Source of the DNA: Enterococcus thailandicus | Lineage (GTDB): Bacteria; Bacillota; Bacilli; Lactobacillales; Enterococcaceae | DNA length: 58,413 bases | Reading direction: 5' to 3' | NCBI RefSeq assembly: GCF_001886265.1 | Contig: NZ_JXLE01000016.1 | Location: forward strand, 1-58,413 | Shown: positions 18,164-25,268 of the stretch, piece after piece | Layout: each line of letters starts with the position of its first letter | Position numbering within the stretch: the stretch's first letter is position 1 | Notes under the pieces: model-generated | Told to the model about the DNA's origin: nothing | What the model saw: only the letters and a program-made list of their open reading frames with translations | The model's database searches: none | Made by a program: the position numbers and the translations under genes

Positions 18164-18489
18164 AAAAATATTTAATCGTTTTTTTGTTTAGTTCGGTTAT
18201 GATGATGAATGGTGAAAAAGCAAGTGTTCCTAAACTTTATCATGCAGAAGAAGATGTGGTACACGAAGAAGAGCATACCCGTGAAACAAGTGTTGGCTTC
18301 TATGAAAAAAAGTTGAGGAAGAAAAAATCAGCACAACCAGTTGTTGGTTTTGCACCAAGTAATGGGATTAGTAAGAAGAAAGTCGCGAATTTTGGAAGTA
18401 GCTCAATCCCGGTAACTAAATTGGGGAATGTTTTCGAAAGTCTGTCCGGTACGCTTATCTTTGGAGGAAAATCGAATGAAAAAGAATAA
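18160..18489 (+). CDS. small exported protein with degenerate sorting signal
   Basis: 109 residues. There is a hydrophobic start MKKYLIVFLFSSVMMM, a charged segment, then TSVGFYEKKLRKKKSAQP, which shares VGFY with the LPXTG protein at 14598. Its end, IPVTKLGNVFESLSGTLIFG, is arranged like a sorting signal, but LPXTG is not intact and the hydrophobic stretch is too short. The 3' end overlaps the sortase start by 14 nt. It is either a decayed LPXTG protein or a soluble component. Expression by coupling from the upstream gene is likely. Confidence 0.6.
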   Translation: MKKYLIVFLFSSVMMMNGEKASVPKLYHAEEDVVHEEEHTRETSVGFYEKKLRKKKSAQPVVGFAPSNGISKKKVANFGSSSIPVTKLGNVFESLSGTLIFGGKSNEKE

Positions 18490-19243
18490 AAAAGTTTATT
18501 TTCTGCTGTTTTTCTACATTGCTTTAGCGTTGGTCGCTTATCGGTACATTGAAAATTCAATTTTTACACAGCACATAGTAACTGCCGAGTATACGGTGGG
18601 CGACAACGTAGCAAACTTACCAACGATTCCATTTGAAGAAGTGCAGTCTGCGACGATGAATGATGTGTTTACGTTGAAAAATGAGGAGTCAACGGCAATC
18701 GGTGCATTATCAATCCCTGAATTAACATTAGCTGTTCCGATTTTTCCTGGAATCAGTCAAAGTGCTATGCTTATCGGTGCAGCGTCTATGTATCCGAGCC
18801 GGAATCCATTGAAAGAAAATATGATTTTTCTAGGACATCATTTAAGCGAAAAAGGTTTATTGTTTGGAAAATTAGTAGATGCGAAAAAAGGACAGCATAT
18901 TGATATGACGTATTTAGGCAAAAGCTATCACTATGTAATAAGCGAGAAAAAGATAATTGATGAAAAAGAAGTCAATTACATCGAAGAAAATCCAGAAAAG
19001 ACAGTAACGCTATTGACGTGTGATAAGGCAGCAGCAACAACAAAGCGCATTTTAGTTAAGGCAAAAATGATCGAGGATACACAAACAGCATTAACAAAAA
19101 AACAACTTTCAGCAAAAGAGCCACTTCAAATGATTGAACAGGTGAACAAAAAGGCAATGCATAAAGTTTATTTACAAATCGCCTTGTTTGGTTTGTTTGC
19201 AATCGTTGGAACAGGTGTCGTTTTATTTAGCAATAAGATTTGA
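18476..19243 (+). CDS. sortase family protein (class A-like or C-like)
   Basis: 255 residues. An N-terminal membrane helix (about 7-24), the sortase barrel, and a C-terminal helix (LQIALFGLFAIVGTGVVLFS). Catalytic residues are His121 (FLGHHLS), Cys182 (LLTCD) and Arg191 (TTKRIL). The extra C-terminal helix is usual for class C, but the single-domain arrangement is that of sortases in WxL clusters. It anchors the operon's LPKTG protein. ATG 18476 follows GGAGG; the longer frame from 18428 overlaps the preceding gene. Confidence 0.88.
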   Translation: MKKNKKVYFLLFFYIALALVAYRYIENSIFTQHIVTAEYTVGDNVANLPTIPFEEVQSATMNDVFTLKNEESTAIGALSIPELTLAVPIFPGISQSAMLIGAASMYPSRNPLKENMIFLGHHLSEKGLLFGKLVDAKKGQHIDMTYLGKSYHYVISEKKIIDEKEVNYIEENPEKTVTLLTCDKAAATTKRILVKAKMIEDTQTALTKKQLSAKEPLQMIEQVNKKAMHKVYLQIALFGLFAIVGTGVVLFSNKI

Positions 19244-19252
19244 GGTGTCACA

Positions 19253-19573
19253 ATGAATTATTATGGAAAAATATCAAGTTATAAACAAAGATATTACTTG
19301 GAAAGAATTGCTAGCTTGAATCAAAAACTTCCGCGAATGGGTGCCTATAATTACCAAATAGAAACAATATTTTTAGAAAACTACTGTCCAGTTACATCTA
19401 TTTCACTTTATCAAAAAAAGAAATGGATCAAAACTTGGCGAATCAGTGTTCAAAATGATGCCAATATCATTAGAAAAACAAAGGATGATTTTGTCATTGG
19501 CATTGATGGTCAATGGACGAATGCCAAAAATAAGATTTTAAATGATGCAAAATCGATTATTTTACAATCATAA
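19253..19573 (+). CDS. uncharacterised protein, end of surface operon
   Basis: 106 residues, not recognised. No signal peptide or membrane helix. It is basic and Tyr-rich at the start (MNYYGKISSYKQRYYLERIA) and has a compact middle with ENYCPVTSISLYQKKKWIKT. GAGGTG lies 5 nt before the ATG, 9 nt after the sortase gene. It is followed by the operon terminator, so it probably belongs to the same unit and acts in the cytoplasm. Confidence 0.6.
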   Translation: MNYYGKISSYKQRYYLERIASLNQKLPRMGAYNYQIETIFLENYCPVTSISLYQKKKWIKTWRISVQNDANIIRKTKDDFVIGIDGQWTNAKNKILNDAKSIILQS

Positions 19574-19590
19574 ATAACTTAAAAGTTGAA

Positions 19591-19628
19591 ATGCCCGATA
19601 TGAATTGTATCAGGTATTTTTTTTATTG
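19591..19628 (+). terminator. surface operon terminator
   Basis: AATGCCCGATA pairs with TATCAGGTATT apart from one mismatch and a wobble, followed by eight or more T. It closes the unit that begins at 10787. Confidence 0.8.
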
Positions 19629-19799
19629 TTTCAAAGCGTTTTTTTAATATAAATCATTAGTTTTTATGGTTTTTAGTTATTTTAATTATAATAATTATTT
19701 TTAAAGTATATTTTCATTCGAATAAAATAACTTTTATATTTTAATTTTTTGTTATATTTTAATATTGATGTTTCTTTTTATAGGTGTTATATTAGTTGT

Positions 19800-19850
19800 T
19801 GTAAGCGGTTGTTACATAATTTGTTTATTTTTTGATATTATCGTTATAAC
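19800..19850 (+). promoter_or_regulatory. cre-like palindrome and promoter candidate
   Basis: The gap 19574-19887 holds the operon terminator and a very AT-rich stretch. TGTAAGCGGTTGTTACA (19800-19816) is a TGTAA/TTACA palindrome related to cre, overlapping the approach to a promoter candidate TTGTTT (19821-19826), 18 nt, TATAAC (19845-19850). Confidence 0.35.
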
Positions 19851-19887
19851 TGTAATTACATAAAAATAAGTGTAGAGGTGTTTTGTT

Positions 19888-22035
19888 ATGAAAAAATCAT
19901 CAATTATTTTATCGTTATCAGGAGTTCTTTTTTCAGTCGCGCTATTAGGTCAAGCGCAATCAGTTAAAGCCGAGACAAGCCAGCCAGCTATTGAGGTTAA
20001 ACAAGTAGAAAATAACGTAGATGTGTCGACGTGGGAAGAGTTTAAAGAAGCAATTAATGATGACACAGTGACAGATATCAGCTTGTCTTCCGATATCACA
20101 ATGGCGACGACAGAATCAATTACGAACTTATCGAAAAATATTCATGGTAACGGACATACGATTGATGCCGACTTACATCAACTTTATTTTACGAAAGCAG
20201 ATGCGGTTGGTTTGATGGAAAATGTGAAAATTATCAACACAGATATTTATGGACTACTTTGGAGTTCACATACAGCAAATATTACATATAAAAACGTTGA
20301 ACATACAGGAAGACAAATGATTTATTTACCAGAAGGAAAGCTAACTTTAGATGGTAATGTATCTAGTGTTTCTACAACAGAAGAAGTTTATCAAGGAAAA
20401 GAATTAGAAGTGAAACCAGGTGCCGTAATTAACTTTGAAAATGAATCAACGGGACTTGCAGCGGTACATATGGCATATGCAGATGGAACTTTATTCGTTG
20501 GCAAAAATGCTGAGGTCACGATTAAATCTAATTCAACGGCTATTCAAGGAGGAAGCGATTTCTCATTTGTCAATGAAGGAAAGATTGAGTCAACTTCCAC
20601 AGATGATCGAGGAATTAAATTGGGAACCGGAAGTACGTTGGAATTGAAAGATGGTAGTTCTTTAAAAGTACATACGGACGATACAGTTTATGAAAGTATT
20701 TTAGTTACTTCTGGTAATTTCTTCGTACGAAAAGGTGCGACTGTTGAAGCTGATTCAAATGGTAACCACAGTACAATCATCGCAGGAAAAGAAATCGTTT
20801 TCGAAAATGGGTCAAACTATTCAATTACCAATCATCACTCAGAGGGCCCTATTTTAGGTGGCTATGCAACAACAGCGCATGTAACTTTGGATTCACCAAC
20901 AGGCTACAATCTTTGGTGGATTGACAGTGTAGAAGAAGCAACGCCTGAAGAAGTAATTGCGGGGCCGGTAAAATCGTCATTTAATATCTCGGGGTATACA
21001 CATACAGGAATTAAGACCACGGATTTCTCATCAACTGATTCACATTTTGAAACGACACCATTTACAAATTACGGAAAAATTCAAGGGGGGTCATTTGTTG
21101 ATGATGGCATCGTTATTGAGAAACCAGTTTTCAATGCAGTAACGGATCAAGACAAAGAGTTAACTGGAACAGGAACGCCGGGGGCGACAGTTAATGCGTA
21201 TGTGAATGGTGACTTGATTGGAACAGGAACAGTGGATTCAGAAGGAAACTGGACAATCACAATTGATCCACAGGCAGAAGGAACGAAAGTTGATGTGAAT
21301 CAAGTTGTTGATGGAAAAGAAAGTGAAATGGTTTCACAAGTAGTTACTCATGAAGAAAAAGTTGATGCGCCTGTTTTTAATGTTGTCAATGATAAAGACA
21401 AACAGTTAACAGGACTTGGCGTACCAGGTGCAACAATCAATGCTTATGTAGATGGCGTATTACTTGGAACGGGAACCGTAGAAGCGGATGGTCGTTGGAC
21501 AATCACGATCGAACCACAAACTGAAGGAACAAAAATTGACGTGAATCAAGTCATTGATGGAAATGAAAGTGAGTTTGTTTCACAAATTGTTAGCCACTTA
21601 GATCAGACTGTTAACTTCTTCAAAACAGGTTATTGGCAAAGTTATGGGTTGATTTTAGAAGGATCAATGGATAACGGGAACTTAGATTTAACAAATCAAG
21701 ATGCTGCGAAGAAAACGCTTCATTTGACAGCTGCAGACGGAACAGAGGTTGGTACGATTGCCTGTGCAAATCAAGATTGGTATAATCATGGTGTTTTCAA
21801 TGGCTATCAAGGCATTATTGACAACACATTACTAGGTGGATTAGAACCCGGGGAATATAAACTTAGCGTAACGTTGCAAGTTGGCGACTTTGACGAAACA
21901 CAAGATTTAAATGTAACAGGATCTGTACGTGATGATTATCAGCATGTGTTTACAGACATTGAAGAAACGACAGTTGGTAGTCATACGATTTCAACATTGG
22001 ACAAAGATGGAATTGGTTATTTAGTTGTAAAATAA
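19888..22035 (+). CDS. secreted beta-helix protein with two Ig-like repeats
   Basis: 715 residues. Signal peptide (about 1-28, QSVKAETS), then a right-handed beta-helix, pectate-lyase-like region (about 45-330) with NIHGNGHTIDADLHQ and repeated short strands. Two bacterial Ig-like repeats of about 82 residues follow (from about 412 and 494), each with LTG-G-PGAT-NAYV-G. A C-terminal beta domain completes it. I see no LPXTG, WxL, LysM or membrane anchor, so it is released or held non-covalently. Partners may be the adjacent WxL proteins. AGAGGTG precedes the ATG. Confidence 0.75.
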   Translation: MKKSSIILSLSGVLFSVALLGQAQSVKAETSQPAIEVKQVENNVDVSTWEEFKEAINDDTVTDISLSSDITMATTESITNLSKNIHGNGHTIDADLHQLYFTKADAVGLMENVKIINTDIYGLLWSSHTANITYKNVEHTGRQMIYLPEGKLTLDGNVSSVSTTEEVYQGKELEVKPGAVINFENESTGLAAVHMAYADGTLFVGKNAEVTIKSNSTAIQGGSDFSFVNEGKIESTSTDDRGIKLGTGSTLELKDGSSLKVHTDDTVYESILVTSGNFFVRKGATVEADSNGNHSTIIAGKEIVFENGSNYSITNHHSEGPILGGYATTAHVTLDSPTGYNLWWIDSVEEATPEEVIAGPVKSSFNISGYTHTGIKTTDFSSTDSHFETTPFTNYGKIQGGSFVDDGIVIEKPVFNAVTDQDKELTGTGTPGATVNAYVNGDLIGTGTVDSEGNWTITIDPQAEGTKVDVNQVVDGKESEMVSQVVTHEEKVDAPVFNVVNDKDKQLTGLGVPGATINAYVDGVLLGTGTVEADGRWTITIEPQTEGTKIDVNQVIDGNESEFVSQIVSHLDQTVNFFKTGYWQSYGLILEGSMDNGNLDLTNQDAAKKTLHLTAADGTEVGTIACANQDWYNHGVFNGYQGIIDNTLLGGLEPGEYKLSVTLQVGDFDETQDLNVTGSVRDDYQHVFTDIEETTVGSHTISTLDKDGIGYLVVK
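21121..21606 (+). repeat. tandem Ig-like domain repeat
   Basis: Two adjacent units (from 21121 and 21367, period 246 bp) encode closely similar 82-residue domains, for example GNWTITIDPQAEGTKVDVNQ and GRWTITIEPQTEGTKIDVNQ. The DNA has diverged more than the protein, pointing to an old duplication kept under selection. Confidence 0.85.
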
Positions 22036-22046
22036 AGGAATAATCA

Positions 22047-22096
22047 AAAGAAGCATTTGGGACAACAGATAATGTTCCAGATGCTTCTTTTTTTTA
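22047..22096 (+). terminator. terminator after the beta-helix gene
   Basis: The arms AAGAAGCATTTGGGAC and GTTCCAGATGCTTC are followed by a T run. It separates this gene from the convergent rgg. Confidence 0.85.
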
Positions 22097-22140
22097 GGTA
22101 ACGACAGCTTTAAGCGTTGCACAGATAAAGAAAATTTTTT

Positions 22141-22149
22141 TGCTATAAT
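22141..22149 (+). promoter_or_regulatory. extended -10 promoter antisense to rgg
   Basis: TGCTATAAT is a perfect extended -10. It ends at the rgg stop codon on the opposite strand and points into the gene. No coding gene lies downstream on this strand, so it may drive an antisense RNA. The nearest -35 (TTGCAC, 22117-22122) is spaced too far. Confidence 0.4.
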
Positions 22150-23045
22150 TAATCTGTAGAGTTGGTTTCTTTTTGACGTAGTGTTCGAGTCAATGTGAGG
22201 GTTAAGATTTCTGTGTGGTAGTGATAGTCCATTTGCTTCAAAAGTTCGATTGCAGCTCGCGCTTTTTTTTCGCCGTTTGGGTGGTTGGTAAGAATCTGCC
22301 AAAGTCCTAAATAAAAATGATAATAATTTCGAAAAAACATCTGGTGCGCTTTATCTGAAAAATCATATAAAGTAGTTAGCAAGGCTGGAATGCCTTCTAT
22401 ATGGAAATCTTCAATTAACTCATGAATCGCGTTAACTAAGAGCACACAAATCACATTCCGTGCTTTTTCAAAATTTTTGTAGCGATCCATTGCTGGTAAT
22501 ATGGACTGAAAATAAAGTACACGATCAGTTGAGTCAAGTAAATCCAAGGTGTTAGCAAAAAATCGAAAATCTTCGATTGTCCAAGATTGGATACTACTTA
22601 ACGTTTGTTTTATTTTTGTTGTTGTTTGTAAGCTGACGCTGTCTTTTGTTAGTTTATTGGTTTCTTGATAATAAACTAACTGATCTAAGCGAGCATCTAA
22701 TTGGAGTTTCCAAGGATGATCGGCTGAATGCTCTGTATATGTCTTTAAATAATGTTCCTTTAAAGAGAATAAAGCTGTGCTATCTGTTTGGTTGCCGCGT
22801 TTGCTAAATTCTTCGTAGAACCACTCTGTTTCAGATTCTTGATAATTCTGATGAATATAGAGAAACTCATCAATCTCCATTGGAAAGCGTGCCAAAATTT
22901 TGAGCAATAAATAAAAAGAGATATCGTGTTTTCCTTGTTCCAATCGAATGGCATATGATTTCGATAAAATATCTTGGTAGAGTACTTTTTGAGGCATATT
23001 TTTTTTTAAGCGAATCGTACGAATTGTTTCACCATAATTTTTCAT
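22149..23045 (-). CDS. Rgg/GadR/MutR-family regulator
   Basis: 298 residues. An XRE-type HTH (about 5-60, TIRTIRLKKNMPQKVLYQDI, SKSYAIRLEQGKHDIS) is followed by the long helical repeat domain of Rgg proteins that binds short secreted peptides. GGGAGGTAG precedes the ATG. It is divergent from a CPBP-family membrane protease, a possible peptide-processing partner. I found no convincing hydrophobic pheromone gene in the flanks, so it may be a stand-alone Rgg. Confidence 0.85.
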   Translation of the reverse strand: MKNYGETIRTIRLKKNMPQKVLYQDILSKSYAIRLEQGKHDISFYLLLKILARFPMEIDEFLYIHQNYQESETEWFYEEFSKRGNQTDSTALFSLKEHYLKTYTEHSADHPWKLQLDARLDQLVYYQETNKLTKDSVSLQTTTKIKQTLSSIQSWTIEDFRFFANTLDLLDSTDRVLYFQSILPAMDRYKNFEKARNVICVLLVNAIHELIEDFHIEGIPALLTTLYDFSDKAHQMFFRNYYHFYLGLWQILTNHPNGEKKARAAIELLKQMDYHYHTEILTLTLTRTLRQKETNSTD

Positions 23046-23133
23046 GATTGCTACCTCCCTAACATGGATTTTAGCATCTAGGTAGTAAATAAGGTACTTT
23101 TCAGCTTGAACTTTTTTTTGGCAGTATAATTAT

Positions 23134-23156
23134 GCCATTCCATAGCTAGCAATGGC
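23134..23156. promoter_or_regulatory. inverted repeat in the rgg-CPBP intergenic region
   Basis: GCCATT-N11-AATGGC, with TAGCTA at its centre, follows a TATAAT (23125-23130) that reads toward the CPBP gene. The position suits an operator for the divergent Rgg. This is inference. Confidence 0.3.
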
Positions 23157-23218
23157 TAAATATTGTTCATCAGTACAATGTAGTTGTGGAAAGGATGAGA
23201 AGAATAGGAGGAACTAAG

Positions 23219-23830
23219 ATGGATTACTTAGTTAACGTGAAAATTAAATGGCAGCAATTAATAATTGGTAGCGCACTTTTGATTATGGGGTTCGGTTTAT
23301 TATCACTATTTGAATGGACTTGGTGGGCATTGTTTTTTACGAGTATTCTTGCGTGGGTCGTTGTATTTGGTCCTGCTAGCAAAGAGATTTTTACTTTTCC
23401 AAGAAAATTTTGGGTGATTCCTTGTGCGGCACTTTTTTACTTGATTTTTGGCGGGGTCATAAGTGCGCTAACAAAAAGTATTGGATTTGACTGGACCAGT
23501 AATCCAGCAACAGGTAATCTGATGCTTTTGATCTTTAAGTTACCTTTTATGTTAATGGGGGAGGAATTATTAGGAATTGGTGTTCTGGAAGTTGCACATA
23601 ATAAAGGCTTTTCCCTAACGATTAGTAATTTAATAAGTGCACTAGTTTTTGGGTTGATGCATGTATTTGTGTATTGGGACGGATCCATCATTTCAACAGT
23701 AATCCATGTATTGTTGTTGCAAGGTGCCGCACGATTAATTTTTAATTATGTCTATATTATTACTGGAAGAAGTATTTGGGGATCTTGGTGTACACATGTT
23801 TTAGTGGATTTAGTTGCATTAAGTCTGTAA
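23219..23830 (+). CDS. CPBP-family intramembrane metalloprotease
   Basis: 203 residues with about six membrane helices. The CPBP (Abi/Rce1-like) motifs are GEELLGIGVLE (glutamate pair), FGLMHVFVYW and the final THVLVDLVA histidine. Such proteases act on prenylated or small hydrophobic peptides and in bacteriocin self-protection. The start at 23219 follows AGGAGG. A TATAAT lies at 23125-23130. Being divergent from rgg suggests joint control, possibly in peptide signalling. Confidence 0.8.
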   Translation: MDYLVNVKIKWQQLIIGSALLIMGFGLLSLFEWTWWALFFTSILAWVVVFGPASKEIFTFPRKFWVIPCAALFYLIFGGVISALTKSIGFDWTSNPATGNLMLLIFKLPFMLMGEELLGIGVLEVAHNKGFSLTISNLISALVFGLMHVFVYWDGSIISTVIHVLLLQGAARLIFNYVYIITGRSIWGSWCTHVLVDLVALSL

Positions 23831-23847
23831 ACAAGTATACGAATGTT

Positions 23848-23897
23848 AAAAAGTTTATGAGATTACGCGGAGCCGTTTATTTCATAAACTTTTTTTG
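23848..23897 (+). terminator. terminator after the CPBP gene
   Basis: AAAGTTTATGA pairs with TCATAAACTTT around a roughly 22-nt loop and is followed by a T run. Confidence 0.8.
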
Positions 23898-24022
23898 TGT
23901 TTTTAAAAATTAGACTCTTACTTATAAGTTTGCTGGGAAAAGTTTAAAGCTTGTGAGATTCTGTTGCAAATGTCTTAGCTGTGATAAACTAAGGTGGAGT
24001 AGGAAAATGGAGGAATGAATGC

Positions 24023-24298
24023 ATGCAAGATTACCAATATCCAATTGATTTAGATTGGACAACGGATGAAATGGTGACCGTAATGAATATGTGGGAAGCG
24101 TTAGAAAAAGCAAACGAAGCCGGCATTAATAATGAAAAATTTTTAGCTGCGTATCAGCAGTTTAAAACAGTGGTGAAATCTATTGGAGAAGAAAAGCGTT
24201 TAGGTCGAGAATTTGAAAAAGTTTCAGGCTATTCGCTGTATCGAACAGTTCAAATGGCGAAAAAAAATCAGAAAAAAACTTTGAAAATGAATGGGTGA
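24023..24298 (+). CDS. UPF0223 family protein (YktA-like)
   Basis: 91 residues, full length for UPF0223. The family start YQYPIDLDWTTDEMVTVMNMW and the end GYSLYRTVQMAK are both conserved. It is a small helical cytoplasmic protein of unknown function, often encoded next to an inositol monophosphatase gene in Bacillales and Lactobacillales, as here. A GGAGG site precedes the ATG. Its stop overlaps the GTG codon of the next frame. Confidence 0.88.
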   Translation: MQDYQYPIDLDWTTDEMVTVMNMWEALEKANEAGINNEKFLAAYQQFKTVVKSIGEEKRLGREFEKVSGYSLYRTVQMAKKNQKKTLKMNG

Positions 24299-24303
24299 AC
24301 CAG

Positions 24304-25068
24304 ATGGAACCAATAATTCACGAAATCAAAAGTTGGCTGCTTGAAGCGGGAGAACAAATCAAAGCAAGTGAAAGGCAACAACTAACTATCTTTGAAAAAA
24401 CAAATCGAAAAGACTTAGTCACAAATATGGATCGAACAGTTCAACAATTCTTAGTTCAGAAGATTGCTGCATTCGATCCAGATGCAAGAATTCTAGCGGA
24501 AGAAGATGGTTATAATGAGTTAACTGACTTAACTGGACGAGTATTTATTATTGACCCCATCGACGGAACGCTCAATTTTGTGATGGAAGGCGAAAATTTT
24601 TGTATCATGCTGGCTATGTATGAAAACGGCGTAGGACAGTTAGGGTTTATTTATGATGTGATGCAAGAAGAACTTTACTGGGGCGGACGTGGAATAGGCG
24701 TCTATCAAAATGATTTGCAGCTTTCACAACCTGTGAACAAAACGTTAGAGGCTGGATTGTTAGGAATGAATGGCTATTTATTTGCGCATAATAAGTTTAA
24801 TATCCGAACAATTGGTGAAAAAAGTATGGGGGTCAGAATCACTGGGTGTGCCGGCTTGGAAATGATTGCAATGCTAAAAGGAAATCATATTGGCTATTTG
24901 TCAAACTTGAGTCCATGGGATTATGCGGCTGGTTGTGTTTTGTTAACAGAATTCGGTTTCTTCTATAGTAATATGAATGGTGAGCAGTTAGCATTTCATG
25001 GGCGTGAATTATTTGTAGCAGCAACTCCGAAAGCGTTCCAGCAAATCCACTCATTCTTAGAAATCTGA
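24304..25068 (+). CDS. inositol monophosphatase family protein
   Basis: 254 residues, IMPase/SuhB superfamily. Metal-binding motifs are AEEDGY (Glu-Glu), IDPIDGTLNF and the later WDYAAGCVL aspartate. It hydrolyses inositol phosphate or a related sugar phosphate; the natural substrate in Firmicutes is not settled. I prefer ATG 24304 because GGGTGA precedes it by 5 nt; the GTG at 24295 lacks a site. It is coupled to the UPF0223 gene upstream. Confidence 0.85.
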   Translation: MEPIIHEIKSWLLEAGEQIKASERQQLTIFEKTNRKDLVTNMDRTVQQFLVQKIAAFDPDARILAEEDGYNELTDLTGRVFIIDPIDGTLNFVMEGENFCIMLAMYENGVGQLGFIYDVMQEELYWGGRGIGVYQNDLQLSQPVNKTLEAGLLGMNGYLFAHNKFNIRTIGEKSMGVRITGCAGLEMIAMLKGNHIGYLSNLSPWDYAAGCVLLTEFGFFYSNMNGEQLAFHGRELFVAATPKAFQQIHSFLEI

Positions 25069-25200
25069 GTAGGCAGGTACAAATGAAACTTAAAAAAGCT
25101 GTGAAACGGAATTTTTCGAGATGAAAATGAAAAAAAGTTGATAGTTTATTAAGTTTCGCGAAAAAATGAAAACATTTCACTATATTTCATGAAAAAAGTT

Positions 25201-25209
25201 TGCTATAAT
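25201..25209 (+). promoter_or_regulatory. extended -10 promoter of typA
   Basis: TGCTATAAT (25201-25209) lies 60 nt before the typA start. No good -35 is spaced from it, as allowed for extended -10 promoters. Confidence 0.55.
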
Positions 25210-25268
25210 AAGCAGTCGAGTAAATTGCCCTGTCAGAAATAAACTGATAAAAGAAGGAGTTAGTTACA

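Noticed and set aside
10787-19573. Horizontally acquired island with integrase or att sites
   Set aside because: No integrase, transposase, tRNA or direct-repeat ends are visible around the surface locus.
23152-23217. 21-codon frame MAKYCSSVQCSCGKDEKNRR as an Rgg pheromone
   Set aside because: It has no ribosome site and is not hydrophobic at its end, unlike known short hydrophobic peptides.
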